In this document: positions 25,701-39,002 of the stretch, piece after piece
How the letters are laid out: each line of letters begins with the position of its first letter
Numbering within the stretch: the first letter of the stretch is position 1
From: Oasisia sp. SBJ-2009
Taxonomy: Eukaryota; Annelida; Polychaeta; Sabellida; Siboglinidae
Direction of reading: 5' to 3'
Assembly (NCBI GenBank): GCA_964017155.1
Contig: OZ024862.1
Span: 44,934,962-44,998,961, forward strand
DNA length: 64,000 nt
Made by a program: the position numbers and the translations under genes
Notes under the pieces: generated by a model
The model's input: only the letters and a program-made list of their open reading frames with translations
The model's database searches: none
What the model was told of the DNA's origin: nothing

Positions 25701-28589
25701 TGCATTCTGACATAATTTCCCCTTTTTAACGCATTTTAGAAAAGTCAATGTACACCATGACCGATATTTGCTTATTAGTATACTTCCTACCACATGTCTC
25801 ACTTTGTGGATTTATACGTTATTTGATCAAATATAAGTTTGCAACAAACAACGACACTGGAGTTTCCCAAAAGTCAATCTATTTTTACCATCGGAACTCT
25901 CCGGTCAACGTAAGTAAACGATGGGGCAAACTAAAAGGCGGTTTCACATATCCACGTTAGTCGCTAGACGCGCCACTAGGCAACAATACCCTAATTATTT
26001 AAAGATACTCAATCCACTCATTCCCGTAAAAATCGTTTGCTCCTAGCGATTATTAGTCATTTCACAAAAAGCGGATGTATCAAATACACCCGAATGATTG
26101 ACTAGTTGGTTTATGCATACATGTTACTTCAATTTTCTTCAATTAATAGAACAAATGCGAACTTTTTCGATTTTTGTTTCTACACGGAGCGTGTAGAAAC
26201 TATGTACGATTCCTAACTATGGAAATGGCGTTTTGAGCGGAATACGCTTTAGTCTTCACGCGAACGAGGCTTGGGGGCGAGATTGACGGCTTCACCCTGT
26301 CGAGTTGTTTACGTTTAGAAACGGCGAGTGTAGGCACAAATATGATTTTTATATGCCACCAACACGGCAAATTAAGCAGACAAAGACAGCATCGACGCAT
26401 GATTGGGAAATAATATGGAACTAGTCTAAGCAGTAAAAAGAATGACTTCGCCTTCGGAACAGTGAAAGTGCCCTTTGCAAGCTACGGGCGCCGTGGGCCG
26501 ACGGCGGGGGCTGACACTGCCTTACTGCACAGTCCACATGCAGCGTTCGCACAGATGTTCTTCCAGATAGGTTAGTAATTACGAATTGCTCAGCTATAAT
26601 CACGTATATATATTTAGGCGTATGGGTATATACGTCACTGATATTTCTGTTGTTTTTATTAGTTTTTGTTATTGTTTACCTTCAACCTTGGCGCTTATTC
26701 AGCCAATGACAAGGTACGACAAAATAGCAGCGTTGAAGGTATGGCTATGCTATGAGTATGACTACGTCAGCCATAGACTATGCCTATGGCCTATATGACT
26801 ATCACATGCCAGTGATTTATTATAATACTGTAACTATGTAATGTTTATGTCACATATATGGTAGGTAGCAGGTTAATATCCTAACCTAAGGCTAAGATTA
26901 ATTAACTAGGCTTAATTAGTCTAATAGTAGCTAGGCATAATGTAAAATTAATGCATTATAAGTGATCCGTAACAGTTATACTTAGGCCTGCGTTATACTT
27001 ATTCATAATGACAATATTTAATACATTGATAATAATAATTTAATACATTAAGCACAATTTGATGATGATTTAATACATAAAAATAGGTATAGACATATTA
27101 TTTTGATTTATTAGTAACATTAATGTAATAAAATAACAAGATATTGCTTGCATTTGGAAGCCTGGGAGGTGATCGTTCATAACATTGCAAGTTTTTTCAA
27201 GTACATTAACATTTAAATGTGTCAAATTTTCAGAACTTGAGGTGTCATCACCATAGGGCATGCGGAAAAGCTCTTCATCTCAGGTAAATGAGTGTTGTAA
27301 TATACATTAATTTACTCTCTCAACAAACCTTTTATAAAAAAAATTACAGATCTATGTCATTTGTGAATCCAAGGGGCCTGGGGTCCTGTGGATGTGCCTC
27401 CTACACTGTAGGAATTTGGTATTCCTAGGAACTTTTTATAATAGGTCAATGCTAATGTGCCTCAATATTGTTTGAAATATGACTCAGTTTAAGTGATAAT
27501 AATAAGTTGTGGCATTTTTCGATATCACTACTCCAAATGAGAGAGTGGAAGATGAAGCTATGCGGTATCAACAAAAATGTAGACCACACAATTTGGTTCA
27601 AAGGCCAGTAAGATTTTGTGCCCTCAAGACGATTTCTGAATCTGCCCCTCTATGCGATATTTTATTTGTCTGTATTAATGGGTGGGTGTACTTGGTTAAA
27701 TTGTATATAAGTAAAGACATCATAAAGTAAAAACATTTTATCAAAACTATTTCATGAAATTAACTACAAAATAATGGCAAGCACAATATAAGTATAACTA
27801 CATGTACAATGACTGCACTTGATATATGTATTTATTTCATCAGATAACAAGCAAAGCAGCAATAACAAAATTAGGACAAAGTTGAAAACGTGTTCTAAAG
27901 GTAAATGTAAAAAAAAACCAGTTCTTTTATAAATATTCGTTTCATCGAGCATCCAGCACATGGTATATCAAATACTAATTAGTTCAAAAACATTAGTTGA
28001 AAGTTGTTCAATATTCTGAAAGAATTGTCGTATGAAAACATATTTCTGGAAATTTACTTTTGCAAAGAGTTGACCCATAACACACACAATTGTTACAGAA
28101 ACATGCTGTAAATAGATAACATAATTACATACTATGTACATATAATAACACTATGTACATAACAAATATGCACAGCACTTTGTGACCATGTTGGATATTG
28201 TGCTTTATAAATAATAAATATATTAAATAAAGTAACTAGATTATAGTTTATTTTAAAAAAATCAGTAGATATAAAATTACTTGTTTTTACATATATTTAA
28301 TATTTTGTATCTTTACACATAAAAAGTGGTTAAACTAGTCAGGGTCCTTGCCATGTGGCTGATACTTACATGTGCAATTGCTATATGTTACTCAATTCTA
28401 TGAAGAGTACTGGCTAGAGATAGTGGTGAATACTTTTCTTTTGTACAATTAGTATTTTCACATATTAATTTCAGTGTGGCAGAATGTTTCCCACATTAGT
28501 AGAAATGTTCACTATAACAGGTCTGAGTAATGTATATATAACATGTGGGCATGCAAATTTTATAACATGAATAAAACAATTATATTACC
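25701..28589. other. Intergenic, no gene supported
   Basis: Short frames exist (for example 26200-26400 minus and 27509-27730 plus), but none resembles a known protein or has clear splice context. A slightly GC-richer island at 26440-26560 (GCGCCGTGGGCCGACGG) could be an exon or promoter; I cannot decide. Confidence 0.4.
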
Positions 28590-29786
28590 CAGAGATGAAG
28601 TAATCGTACTCATGCTCATGTACTCGTACTCGAGTACGAGTACGTTTTGAGTATGAGTACTCGAGTATGAAGGAAAGTAATCGTACTCGAGTACATTACC
28701 AATGTAATCGTACTCACAATTACTTCTCACGGTTACATATTTTTCATATGAACAGTTGCAAGCAAATATATTAGACAGATAAAAATAGCAATATTAGAAG
28801 TAATCTAATAAATGTAATAATAATCGAGGTATTCATTTTCTATTACTCTTGAGCATTTCAGTTAAATAAATATTCAGTCAGATTTCCCTAATTAATACCT
28901 TCTCTTCCCAGAGAAGCCACATCTCCTCACACTCCTGCTTAGTACAAAGTACAAGTTATATTGTGACAGTCCCAGGGAAGCACTGCAGGAGATAAGCATC
29001 CCCTAACATCTTGTTTTGTAATTTTAGAAGCCATGCCACAGTCCCACCTGTACTGTTTGCTCTTTCAGTATGGTGTGAATGACTGGGCAGTTAGCTGCTA
29101 AATCTCTGTCCATTATGTTTTGTTAAGTGTAAACTGTAAACCTGTCTAAATCCCCAATATTCTGTTTGTCTCATCTGATATATGACATATTTCAATTGGA
29201 TATTATTGCTAATATGATCCCTGGAATTTGAAATGTTGTTATTGTATAATTTATATTTGATCATGTGTAAGAAGTTTAATATTTTCCCCTTGATACTTCA
29301 TTGACATAGTTGAACCACCACTAAATTGACACTCATTATAACACTTGTATGCTATTTGCTACAGTATCACTATGATACCTTTAGTTTGTAGTATCATGAT
29401 ATATGGACATCTTGAGTATCAATCCAGTATTAAATGGTTCATTCAACACATGAGAAAGTCATCTGATGATTTATAATAACAATAACATCTGGACAGTGGA
29501 TAGCAGTTAGCAGTAATCAGTTGGAACACTAGATATTGGCACAGCAACATAAAATGAATGACACCTGATTCCATGGAGGTCACCTTTACGGTAGAAACAG
29601 GATATTCATTAAAGAAATCGTGAAAGTACCAGTAATCATGATTACATTCTAAAGTAATCGTACTCGAGTACATTCTAAAGTAATCATACTCGAGTACATT
29701 TGTTTTCTGAGTACTCATACTCATGCATGTTCAAAGTAATCATACTCGTACTCGAGTACATTTGTATTGTACTCACTCCAACTCTG
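28590..29786. mobile_element. hAT-like non-autonomous element with palindromic subterminal repeats
   Basis: Starts CAGAGATGAAGTAATCGTAC and ends in the rough complement GTACTCACTCCAACTCTG. Both ends carry many TACTCGAGTA and GAGTACG palindromes. TATTACC lies outside both ends (28583-28589 and 29790-29796), compatible with a decayed 8-bp duplication. The middle has no transposase. Related ends occur at 8262-8449. Confidence 0.62.
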
Positions 29787-29796
29787 AATTATTACC

Positions 29797-31130
29797 ATGA
29801 TATTGACTTTGGCTAGGTATGTCGTCACATATAAAATATAATACATGTCAGAGCCATGCTAATTGTCACTTTGTTTCTTGTATAGGCAGATGTGGATGTA
29901 CAGCAAAATGCCAGGCAGCTGGTATGAAGTATCATCAAAGAGAGTGAACTCACACAATGTCATCGATATCCAAGCTGATGTAGTTCACCAAAGAATGTCG
30001 AACCTGTCTTACAGTGTCGAGAGAGGTTGACCAAAGGCTCATGCCATATTTGACAGACCATGGCATCCACCGTTCCATCACCAACTGCAAAGCTAGTCAG
30101 GCGTCACCATATTCGCATGTCAAGCACTCTGCATTCTACATTCTAGTCAGTCAGGGTACTTGACCGGCATGGAAGCCAGTGTACACACCACTAGTACTGC
30201 GGAGTCTGTCACAATGCAACACACAGTACAACTGGGATCACTTCTGGTCGACATTCGAATACTTGACATTTAATATGCAGCATCTTGCACGGCGCATAGC
30301 TATATAGTCCTGTCCACAAATACAACTGTCCTGTAACTTGTTGAACTAGTGATAGTAAGCATTGTTCAGTTTCTTGTTGACCTGTAAAGAAAAGCATGTA
30401 TTCAATTTCAGTAAACAAACAACATGCATCATGATAGTGGAGTTGGGAGTAAATAATGATGCCATTGCCATGCAATAACTACTACATGGTGTACACATAT
30501 TTATTTTTGACATTTTATGTCAAACATGAATATGTGAGGGTGTCTGGTCAACGCAAATGTTGGAAATGACAAAATAAGGTCATTGTGATGCCAATAGCAC
30601 ATTCCCTCAGAAAATATTCAAGCATTCATAATATGTATGTCTACCTTCTTCAAAACTGTAAATACTATTGATTTCTTGAGTCATCGCTTCAGTATTTCCC
30701 CTGCTATATGATGAGTGAGGTGGACCACATCAGTGTTTTTCTAAGCCATTTTGTCCACAGTGTTTTTCTAAGCCATATGCCAGGATGGCACCTCATAGGT
30801 ATTTCTTGCTATAAACATGTTTACACTTGTAGCTGTGCATTTGTTTCCTCTCTATTTCCCAGGGAATAAGTTAAAACATCCTTCAAAATGCACCATTTTG
30901 AAGGTAATTTAAAAAAATTGATCTATGTAGCCATGCCCCACGACTCACACAGTGTATGTGCATTAATGTCTGTGTTGACACACTGGGTATAATATGCATT
31001 ATACAAGAGCAAAGGTTATTCTAGTTTTCCATGTTCAAGATAATATGTTAATGAAAACAAATGTATATTTAAATGGACGTATTAAAATATTTTGATAATT
31101 TATACATTGTTGATTGTTAAAATGTTACAA
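29797..31130. other. Intergenic, no gene supported
   Basis: AT-rich single-copy-looking DNA. A Cys-rich plus-strand frame near 29885 (RCGCTAKCQAAG) resembles Cys motifs in some transposon proteins, but it is too short to call. Confidence 0.35.
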
Positions 31131-31560
31131 TTACCTGGATTGATCAGATGTGAGCCTCCCACAGACTACGTATCATCACTGCATCTGCCATACCCATGTG
31201 ACTATCTTAATATTAGCCTCTCCTCTGCCTTGTGTCACTTTTGCATTGTAGTATGGCCTGTAGCAATATTATAATTCGAATATATTATGCATTCATATAC
31301 TGCTGTGATGAAAATGGTGATAAATATTTGAAAACAGCTGTTTAAATTACCTGGATTGATCAGATGTGAGCCTCCCGCAGACTATGTATCCTCCCTGCAT
31401 CTGCCATACCCATGTGACTGCCTTAATCTTAGCCTCTCCTCTGCCTTGTCTCACTTTTGTATTGTAGCGTGGCCTTTAGCAATATTATAATTCGAATATA
31501 TTATGCATTCAGTTACTGCTGTGATGAAAATTTTGATAAATATTTGAAAACAGCTGGAAC
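31131..31560. repeat. 216-bp tandem duplication
   Basis: TTACCTGGATTGATCAGATG at 31131 recurs at 31347; the two units agree almost throughout, including TAATTCGAATATATTATGCATTCA. Copies differ by scattered substitutions. A short plus-strand Cys-rich frame follows (to 31642), without recognisable family. Confidence 0.8.
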
Positions 31561-31642
31561 GTGTGAGTTGAAAGGTACCAGGTACATTGACTACAATGGA
31601 GACAAGTGCAAGAATGTTATATGTAATACTTGCATGATATAA

Positions 31643-33055
31643 TGTACACCTACTGTATTAACATTTTATTTTCATGTTTATTTTTTATTAAAAAAATCAT
31701 CACCATCAATCATCGCTGTTATAAAAAAAAATATTATTTTGCATAACATATAATATAAATCAACAAAATTCAGTAATAGTACTGAAATGTGAGTCGCAAA
31801 AAAACTTTTTATATAATTGTGAAATATAATTCTCCGTGTGAGGTTCTGTTACACGAGATAACGGATGCTCCCCCTAAAAATACAACGTTTCTTGCCCGAC
31901 CGACAAGAGCCTAGCTATTACCAGTCCCCCATGTCAATTTTATTTTTTATTTCGTCCCTCACGTCATCTATTCTCTCTGGATATGTACTTTCGCAATTAC
32001 TAAGTTTATTAACAAGATCCTGCGTAATCAAATACAATACCGGTACATATCAACACAGGTTGTGATGCTGAGCGATATCGATGGTGACTGTCAACTCACA
32101 CTGCCACTGGCACTGGCTTGCCTTGTCAGTGACAGTGTCAGTGTCACACAGACTTATATTTATTCTAATCTTACAAGTTAGAGAATCCGCGTCGAGTGAA
32201 CGTTCACAAGAGTGAATTAGTCCCCGACTACTCGCTCTTGTTGCTGACTGCGTTAATGCATTTAATGCGTACCTTCATAGAAGAATCACTGCCTTTGACT
32301 TGCAATCTTAGACTTAGTCATGACGCGCAAAAGCACGTGCGATTTGTTATTGTACCGTAGTAAGTCGATCTCGCATAAAACACGTGACCCAAAAAGCACA
32401 GGGCGTCGGCAGCTGCTGATTGTTTCGCCAGTTATACCCGGTGTAACGGCGATTCTTTTTTACAATTATAAAATGACAAGTACGCATTAAAAAAATTAAC
32501 TGACTGTGCATACTAGTTAAACTATTAACACATTACACATCTGGTAATAAAAGAATCGGTTTGGCGATTAGCAAACGAGTGGATTGAGTACCTTTAAATC
32601 ATGCTCAATTAGCCATTGAGCGTACAGGCGCGTAGCCAGCGATAGTTTGTATGTGGGCAACTGGGCATGCCGTAAATATGGAGCGTATCAAGCGGTGGCA
32701 TCTTTGTGAATGTGGTATGCCGTTTCCGTGCGGTCTGCCAATTGTGGTCTGCCTTTTAGTGTGGCCCCCTCCTGACAGCGCTTTTCACCGGAATTCCCTT
32801 CATCGAGGTCTAAACCAATCAGAGAATTCTAACTGGTGGGGCCCACCAGGACGTTTTTTCGTCTTTTGCTGCTTTTTATCTTAAAATGGCATATTATGTG
32901 AAAATAAGTTGGTAGGTAGTTGAGGAAAACAATATATAGTGTATGGGGAATGCGGGTTTACTGGAAAAAATTATTTTAAACATGGCGGAAGTCAGAATGC
33001 AAATTTAAGCCTCTCACACCCGCCTGGGGAAACAATGGGTCTGCATTTTCGACCC
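31643..33055. other. Intergenic, no gene supported
   Basis: Contains a hairpin-prone CACTGGCACTGG / CAGTGACAGTGTCAGTGTCA stretch (about 32100-32150) and a moderately GC-rich part (32640-32880). No recognisable coding sequence. Confidence 0.4.
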
Positions 33056-33059
33056 GCCA

Positions 33060-33615
33060 GGACGGCCTTACCCCAGATTAGGGTAGAGACGCTGATTAGC
33101 TCTCAGGCCAACTATAAAATAAACATTAAAATAACGATATACTTTTACTAGATAATGATATCATATGAAAAGTATTCAACATTGAACTAACATTAACACA
33201 AAAGTAAGTAAACATTCAAATTTAACGTTGTTTATAAAATAAGAATTACGGCAGGATTAACCAGTATCCGTGAGGTGGCAGCATTGTCTAGCCCCACACG
33301 GATAACAAAATGTACCATTGTCGTTCGTAAAAGACTATTACGTAGCACAGTCTGATTGGCTCAAGATACACAAATTAAACAAGGATACCTTTTTATCAAA
33401 TAATGCTGAATTTAAAAAAGAAACTTCAAAATTAAACAAAACAAAATAAATACAAATTTGCAGTAGTTTATAAAATATAAATTACGGCAGTGTCCGTGAG
33501 GTGGCAGCATTGTATAGATCACGCGGATAAACAAACAAATACCGAGTAAGTAACCAGACTGTCTTCTCGGCGTAGTTCCACAGCCGACCGACAGTCGGTT
33601 AAGCAAGACTACTGC
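33060..33615. repeat. Long dispersed repeat, copy 2
   Basis: Second copy of 25190-25700, with CTCF-like words CCGTGAGGTGGCAGCA at 33268-33283 and 33494-33509. Continues into GTGTGTGACCGCCAGGGTGT, also found at 43077-43098. Confidence 0.75.
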
Positions 33616-33656
33616 CTGTGGCATTTTTTTGCCTCGGCGTGTGTGACCGCCAGGGT

Positions 33657-34079
33657 GTCCTCATTGAACACATAATTCATAGTCACATCATGAAACACCT
33701 TGAACAACATCACATCCTAACTGACCACCAACATGGTTTTCGTGCAAAAAGATCAACAGAAACTCAATTAATTCAAAATATCCATGAGCAAATCCCTTGA
33801 CGAAAAGAAAACTGTAGACATGGCCATTCTATACTTCACTAAAGCATTCGATAAAGTTCCACATAAAAGACTAATTCACAAACTAAAATACTATGGCATC
33901 ACAGGCCCAATATCATCATGGATAGAAAGCTTCCTTACAGAAAGAACCCAACAGGTTGTAATAAATTGATCAGCATCCATACCCATTCAAGAAACCTCAG
34001 GGGTACCACAGGGAAATCGTACTGGGGCCCCTATTTTTCCTACTATACATAAATGACCTACCCAACAATCTCACTTCAA
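33657..34079 (+). pseudogene. LINE RT fragment, truncated at both ends
   Basis: Nearly identical to 618-1045 of the LINE at the left edge (HHILTDHQHGFRAKRSTET, AFDKVPHKRLIHKLKYYGIT). It has a deletion near 33785, a stop at 33967, and damage in the PQG block. The right end abuts the (AATAC)n tail of another LINE. Confidence 0.9.
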
Positions 34080-34177
34080 ATACAATACAATACAATACAA
34101 TACAATACAATACAATACAATACAATACAATACAATACAATACAATACAATACAATACAATACAATACAATACAATA
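34080..34177. repeat. (AATAC)n pentanucleotide tail of the minus-strand LINE
   Basis: About 19 units of AATAC. On the minus strand it follows CCCGAAACGGGACAATAAAG, a hairpin plus AATAAA, so it is the 3' tandem tail of the LINE to its right. Confidence 0.9.
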
Positions 34178-36389
34178 AAACTTTATTGTCCCGTTTCGGG
34201 AAATTCATTTTGCAGCGTTCGTCGTCATAAAAATATAAAATACAGAGTAGAGAAATAAAAAAAATGCTAATAAATTCATTATTAAAATAGTAAGTGAACA
34301 TCAATCATAATAAAATACAAGATAAATTCTATAATATAATTTTAAAATTAAAGTTAAATTGTAATTGTGGTCTTCTTTTTACAAAAAAAAAAAAATACAA
34401 CATACACACATAACGCCAGAGGTGATTATCGTTTTGAATTTAGGAGTCGTACTGACATTGGGATGAATGAATCTCGCTTTCTGTTTGTTTTGGATGTTAT
34501 TGTTCTGAACCTTCTGGACGAGGGCAGAATGACGTACTCCTTATATAGGATGTGTGTGCTGTCTTTTTATTGGCTTTACGGAGAGCCTGCTTTTCGTACA
34601 AAGCAGTGACAGAGGTTTGTTTGAGGCCGGTTATTTTGCTACTAATATTTACAACGCGCTGCAATTTATTCTTGTCATTCTGGCTAGCGATCCCAAACCA
34701 ACATATAATAGAAAATGTCAAAACACTCTGTATACAAGATTTGTAAAACATGGATAAAATGGTGTTATCAATATTAAAGGATCGAAGTTTTCTAAGGCAG
34801 TAAAGACGCTGCTGGCATTTCTTGTACGTGACACTGCAGTGGCGGTCCCATTTCAACTTATTGTCAATTGTTGTGCCGAGGTATTTATACTCGTCAACTA
34901 CCTCTACCTTGTTATCGTGGATGACAGTATCAGACTGGGATGGAGGGTATTTCCTAAAATCAATGCACATGTCTTTGGTTTTTGTTGCATTCAGACACAA
35001 ATACGATGTATCACACCATGCAACAAAGTCGTTTAACACAGGACCATGGCCAACTTCATCGTTAGACAACAGACTGAGTAAAGCTGTATCATCTGAGAAT
35101 TTAATAAAGTACCTATTCGGACGGATGCTCCTGCAGTCATTTGTGTATAAAATGAATAAAAGAGGGGATAAGACAAATCCTTGGGGTGAGCCAGTGGAAA
35201 CAACCTTCACGCTAGAAGTTGTGTTATTCACTCGAACCTGTTGGGGTCTCCCCACCAAAAAATCAAGCACCCATAGCGCCAATTCAGATTCAAGCTTAAA
35301 TTCGGAAATTAATTTCTTAAACAACAAGTGAGGCTGCAGCGTATTGAAGGCAGAACTCATATCCAGATAGAGAACTCTGGCATGGGTTTTGGCGTCCTCA
35401 AGATGACAACCCAGATAGCCACCTATATCGGCACGATATCGGCTGCATCTCGGCAATCTCGGGCCTATCTCTCCTATGTCGGGCCGATATCGGTGCGATG
35501 TTGGCTATACTGGCTGTACGCACTATGCAGCCGACATCGGGCCAATATCGTTCCGATGTTGGCGATACTGGCAGTATGTAGGCACCTATGCAGCCGACAT
35601 CTGACCGAGATTGGCCCAAGATAAGCCATGTCGTTATATGCAGCAAGGGTTTGGCAGTAAATATAATGTTGTTATCCTTTATAAATGTGAACGTATGCAA
35701 AGCTAATTTAATACATATCGCATTAATTGTGGTGAATCCAATTAGTAGAGAATTTGGGCGAGTTTAAATGTGTTTATTTTTTATTAAATGTTTCCAATAT
35801 TTTGTGCGCCACTACAATCAGATTGTCCCGCCGTCCGTCATAGGGCCTACTAAAACACAACCAAGGGTGTATATCTACATAATATTCCCTGCACGTAAGT
35901 GTTTTTAAAAACAATTTTTTTTATAAAAAAAAACTCTTCTAAGAAAATAATCTTTAGAAGAAACAGTTTGAACATCCAAAGAAATTCCAGTCTGTGAAAA
36001 TATATTCAAAACAATATTAGTATATTTTGTAACAAAACTATACCAAAACATGTCTTCTCACAGTTGAATATAGCTTGAACTGTCAATGAACTCCAAGGTC
36101 CTTACATTTAGCCTAGCCTGATGATACCCCATGGAGAGATCAGTCACTATAGCCCCAGTGACACCAATGCTAGTGATGTAGCAGTAGTCCAGCTGGGGAG
36201 TCCAGCCGCCCAGGCCTGGAACTCTGGAGGTAGTGAGTGACCTTTGAGACTAGGTTCCTTGCATCTTGACTGCACTGCCATAGAGGATTTAGAGAGAAGC
36301 ACAGCTACAGTGGAGACGGTACGTTTAATAATTTATTTTGTTGTAAATCCGTAAACCTTTGTACATTTCTAGATTAACAAATCATTTGA

Positions 36390-37370
36390 TTTAGAATAAA
36401 TAAGGAGAAAATCAATAGAGTACATTCCACAACATTTTTAGGTGTAGTAATTGATTGCAAATTAAACTGGAAAAGTCACATTTTATCAGTATGATCTAAA
36501 CTGTCAAAATGCTGTGCTATTATGTATAGAGCCAGTTCTTTGATTAACAAACATGGTATGCATATTTTTGAACTATTCTCTTTTCATGCCTTATATTATG
36601 TATTGTGCTGAAGTATGGGGTAACACATATGCTACAAATATTCATTGTTTAGTTTTATTACAGAAAAGAGTTACAAGATTAATTTGTGGTGCAAAAAGAC
36701 TTGATCACACAAATTTACTCTTTCACAATGTACATATTCTTAAATTACCAGATCTTGTAAAGCTAAAAACTGCTATAATTATGTTTAAGGCATATCATTA
36801 TATATTGCCAATGAATGTACAAAAATTGTTCAAAATACATGACTCTCGATATTCATCCAGGTATAAATGCAAGTTCAAGCAAATCTATGTACGTACTAAC
36901 TTAAAAAGTATGTGCATTTATGTTACTGGAGTTAAACTTTGGAACTCCTTCGATAATTCACTGATTAGTTGTAAAAAAAATCATCATTTCAAAAAGTGTT
37001 ATACAAATAGACTGTTGAATAATTATGTGTTAGAGTCCTAGACAATTTTTGCTAACATAAATTAGATAAACAAATAAACATTCAGTTTGTTTATTGTTGT
37101 AAAGATTTTGTTTTTTGTTTTTCTCTTCAACAAATGTCACAATGTCTTTTTTTATTAAATGCTGTATGGTTACACATATAAATAGTGTTGTCGCACATTC
37201 TATTGCATTGTTCAGATGCTTTATGTATGAAATTAAGAAATTATAAGGGTAAACATGATAAGTATTGTACTTCTTTTACCCTTTTTTCAACAATTTATAT
37301 TGTATTTTATGCACTGTATTTATAATGTAGTAGTTGTTTGTTGAAATAAATTTAAATTCAATTCAATTTG
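36390..37370 (+). pseudogene. LINE C-terminal fragment inside the TIR transposon
   Basis: Encodes FLGVVIDCKLNWKSHIL, then MYCAEVWGNTYATNIHCLVL and LQKRVTRLICGAKRLDHT, typical of the region after the RT domain, then VKLWNSFDNSL. A stop separates the first block from the rest; the intact frame runs 36553-37041. The 3' end shows TTCAATTCAATTT, a short tandem tail. Confidence 0.85.
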
Positions 37371-37491
37371 TGGCATGAATTTATATGCGCACGCTTGATT
37401 CTGTGGAAGATTATATACATTTGTTTTTTATATAATTGTTTACAAAACTATATATATATATATATATATAGTTTTGTTTAATTGTTTACAA

Positions 37492-37530
<39 letters not shown>

Positions 37531-37790
37531 GTTTTGTAAACTATATACTATATATATATATATTCAATTTGTGGCATGAATTTATATGCGCACGCTTGAT
37601 TATGTGGCAGATTATATACATTTGTTTTTTATATAATTGTTTACAAAACTATATATATATATAGTTTTGTAAACAATTATATAAAAAACAAATGTATATA
37701 ATCTTCCACAGAATCAAGCGTGCGCATATAAACTCATGCCACAAATTGAATATATATATATATATAGTTTTGTAAACAATTATTTTGTTG
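37370..37790. repeat. Inverted-repeat block around (TA)n
   Basis: The segment TTTGTGGCATGAATTTATATG, then GCGCACGCTTGATT and TTTACAAAACTATATA occurs twice forward (about 37368 and 37567) and once reversed (37655-37750). Almost perfect identity suggests recent inversion or duplication. Hairpin-forming. Confidence 0.85.
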
Positions 37791-39002
37791 CTCAGTCTGT
37801 GATATTAGTTAAATATAGATGGTATCTAGCTTAAAGTCTCTTTCATTTTAATTGCAGAAGACATCAGGAGAAATGAAGACACCTCGTACGCCCTACAGAA
37901 AACGCCATCTAGAAGTGTCTGTCCAAATGGTTCATGGGGCCCAAAGATTGGAATGGGGACAGGGCTAAGAGAAGAACCTCGGAAACTTTGCCACTGTGTG
38001 ATGAAAATAAAACAAAATATGTCATTGCATTCTTTGTTACCTACTCATTAAGCCACACACAGCTAGCCTATAGTGTATCGAAGTAATATAGGCTATAACG
38101 GTTTCATCTAGGCATACTGCCTAGATGAAACCGATATAGCCTAGATGCAACCGAGATTGCCGAGATCGATCCGATCTCGGGGATCTCACCGAGATCGGTC
38201 CGATCTCGGTCCGATCTCGGGGATCTCACCGATCTCGGTCCGATCTCGGTCCGATCTCGGGGATCTCAGCTGCATCTAGGCTATATCGGTTTCATCTAGG
38301 CAGTATGCCTAGCTGAAACCGAGATTGCCGATCTCGGTCCAATCTCGGTCCGATCTCACCGATCTCGGTCCGATCTCGGTCCGATCTTGGGGATCTCAGC
38401 TGCATCTAGGCTATATCGGTTTCATCTAGGCATGCTATAGATGCAGCCGAGATTGCCGAGATCGGACCGAGATCGATCCCATGTGCAAAACCTAGATCGG
38501 GCCGATGTCGTCTATCTCGGTTCGACATAGGGCCGAGATGCCCGAGATCGGCCCGATGTCATATGCCGAGATCGGGCCGATGTCGGTGCCGAGATGGCCG
38601 AGATCGGGCCGATATTGGGCCAATATTGTTTGGCTATCTGGGAAAGTACATAATTTATTACAGTAGCGACTGCATCCTCCACCCCTCTCCCAGGCCGATA
38701 TGCAAATTGCAGGGGATCTAAAAGATGGTCTGTACGGGTCATGATCATGGTTTTAATGATTTTTTCAAAACTCTTCATTACGTGCGACGTCAACCCTACT
38801 GGCCGAAAATCGTTAGGACTAGCAGGACGAGATTTCTTGGGGACAGGCACGACAATAGACGTTTTCCACAAGGTAGGGACTTTATGTAAGCTAAGGGAGG
38901 CCTGAAAGATGGAGTGGAAGATACCGGACAACTGAGTGGCACAATTCTTCAAAACCTGACCAGAAATACCATCGTGTATTTGACCCCATGTCATTTATAA
39001 AA

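Larger units (their letters stand above)
35410..38642. mobile_element. TIR DNA transposon (non-autonomous) inserted in a LINE
   Basis: Ends are inverted: CCCAGATAGCCA at 35410 and TGGCTATCTGGG ending 38642. Subterminal regions are packed with degenerate CCGATATCGG / CCGATCTCGG repeats (35420-35630 and 38120-38640). Both sides carry AA (35408-35409 and 38643-38644); removing the element and one AA restores the LINE reading frame exactly. No transposase gene is visible; superfamily not assigned. Confidence 0.88.
34178..38995 (-). mobile_element. LINE (RT) split by a 3.2-kb transposon
   Basis: Two minus-strand pieces form one reverse transcriptase. 38995-38643 gives DGISGQVLKNC, VPVPKKSRPASPNDFRPVGL and LLDPLQFAYRPGRGVEDAV; 35409-34497 continues with HLEDAKTHARVLYLDMSSAF, STGSPQGFVLSPLLF and FSDDTALL, then YKYLGTTIDNKLKW and a frame stop at 34497. 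The middle (35410-38642) is a later insertion. The 5' end is truncated near 38995. The 3' UTR ends in a small hairpin and (AATAC)n. Confidence 0.92.

Noticed and set aside
31457..31642. Small Cys-rich protein (ending CKNVICNTCMI)
   Set aside because: Too short, no signal peptide, no family match I can support, and it overlaps a tandem duplication.
32651..32884. 77-residue plus-strand frame in a GC-richer stretch
   Set aside because: No domain, no splice context, and related words occur in repeats elsewhere in the window.
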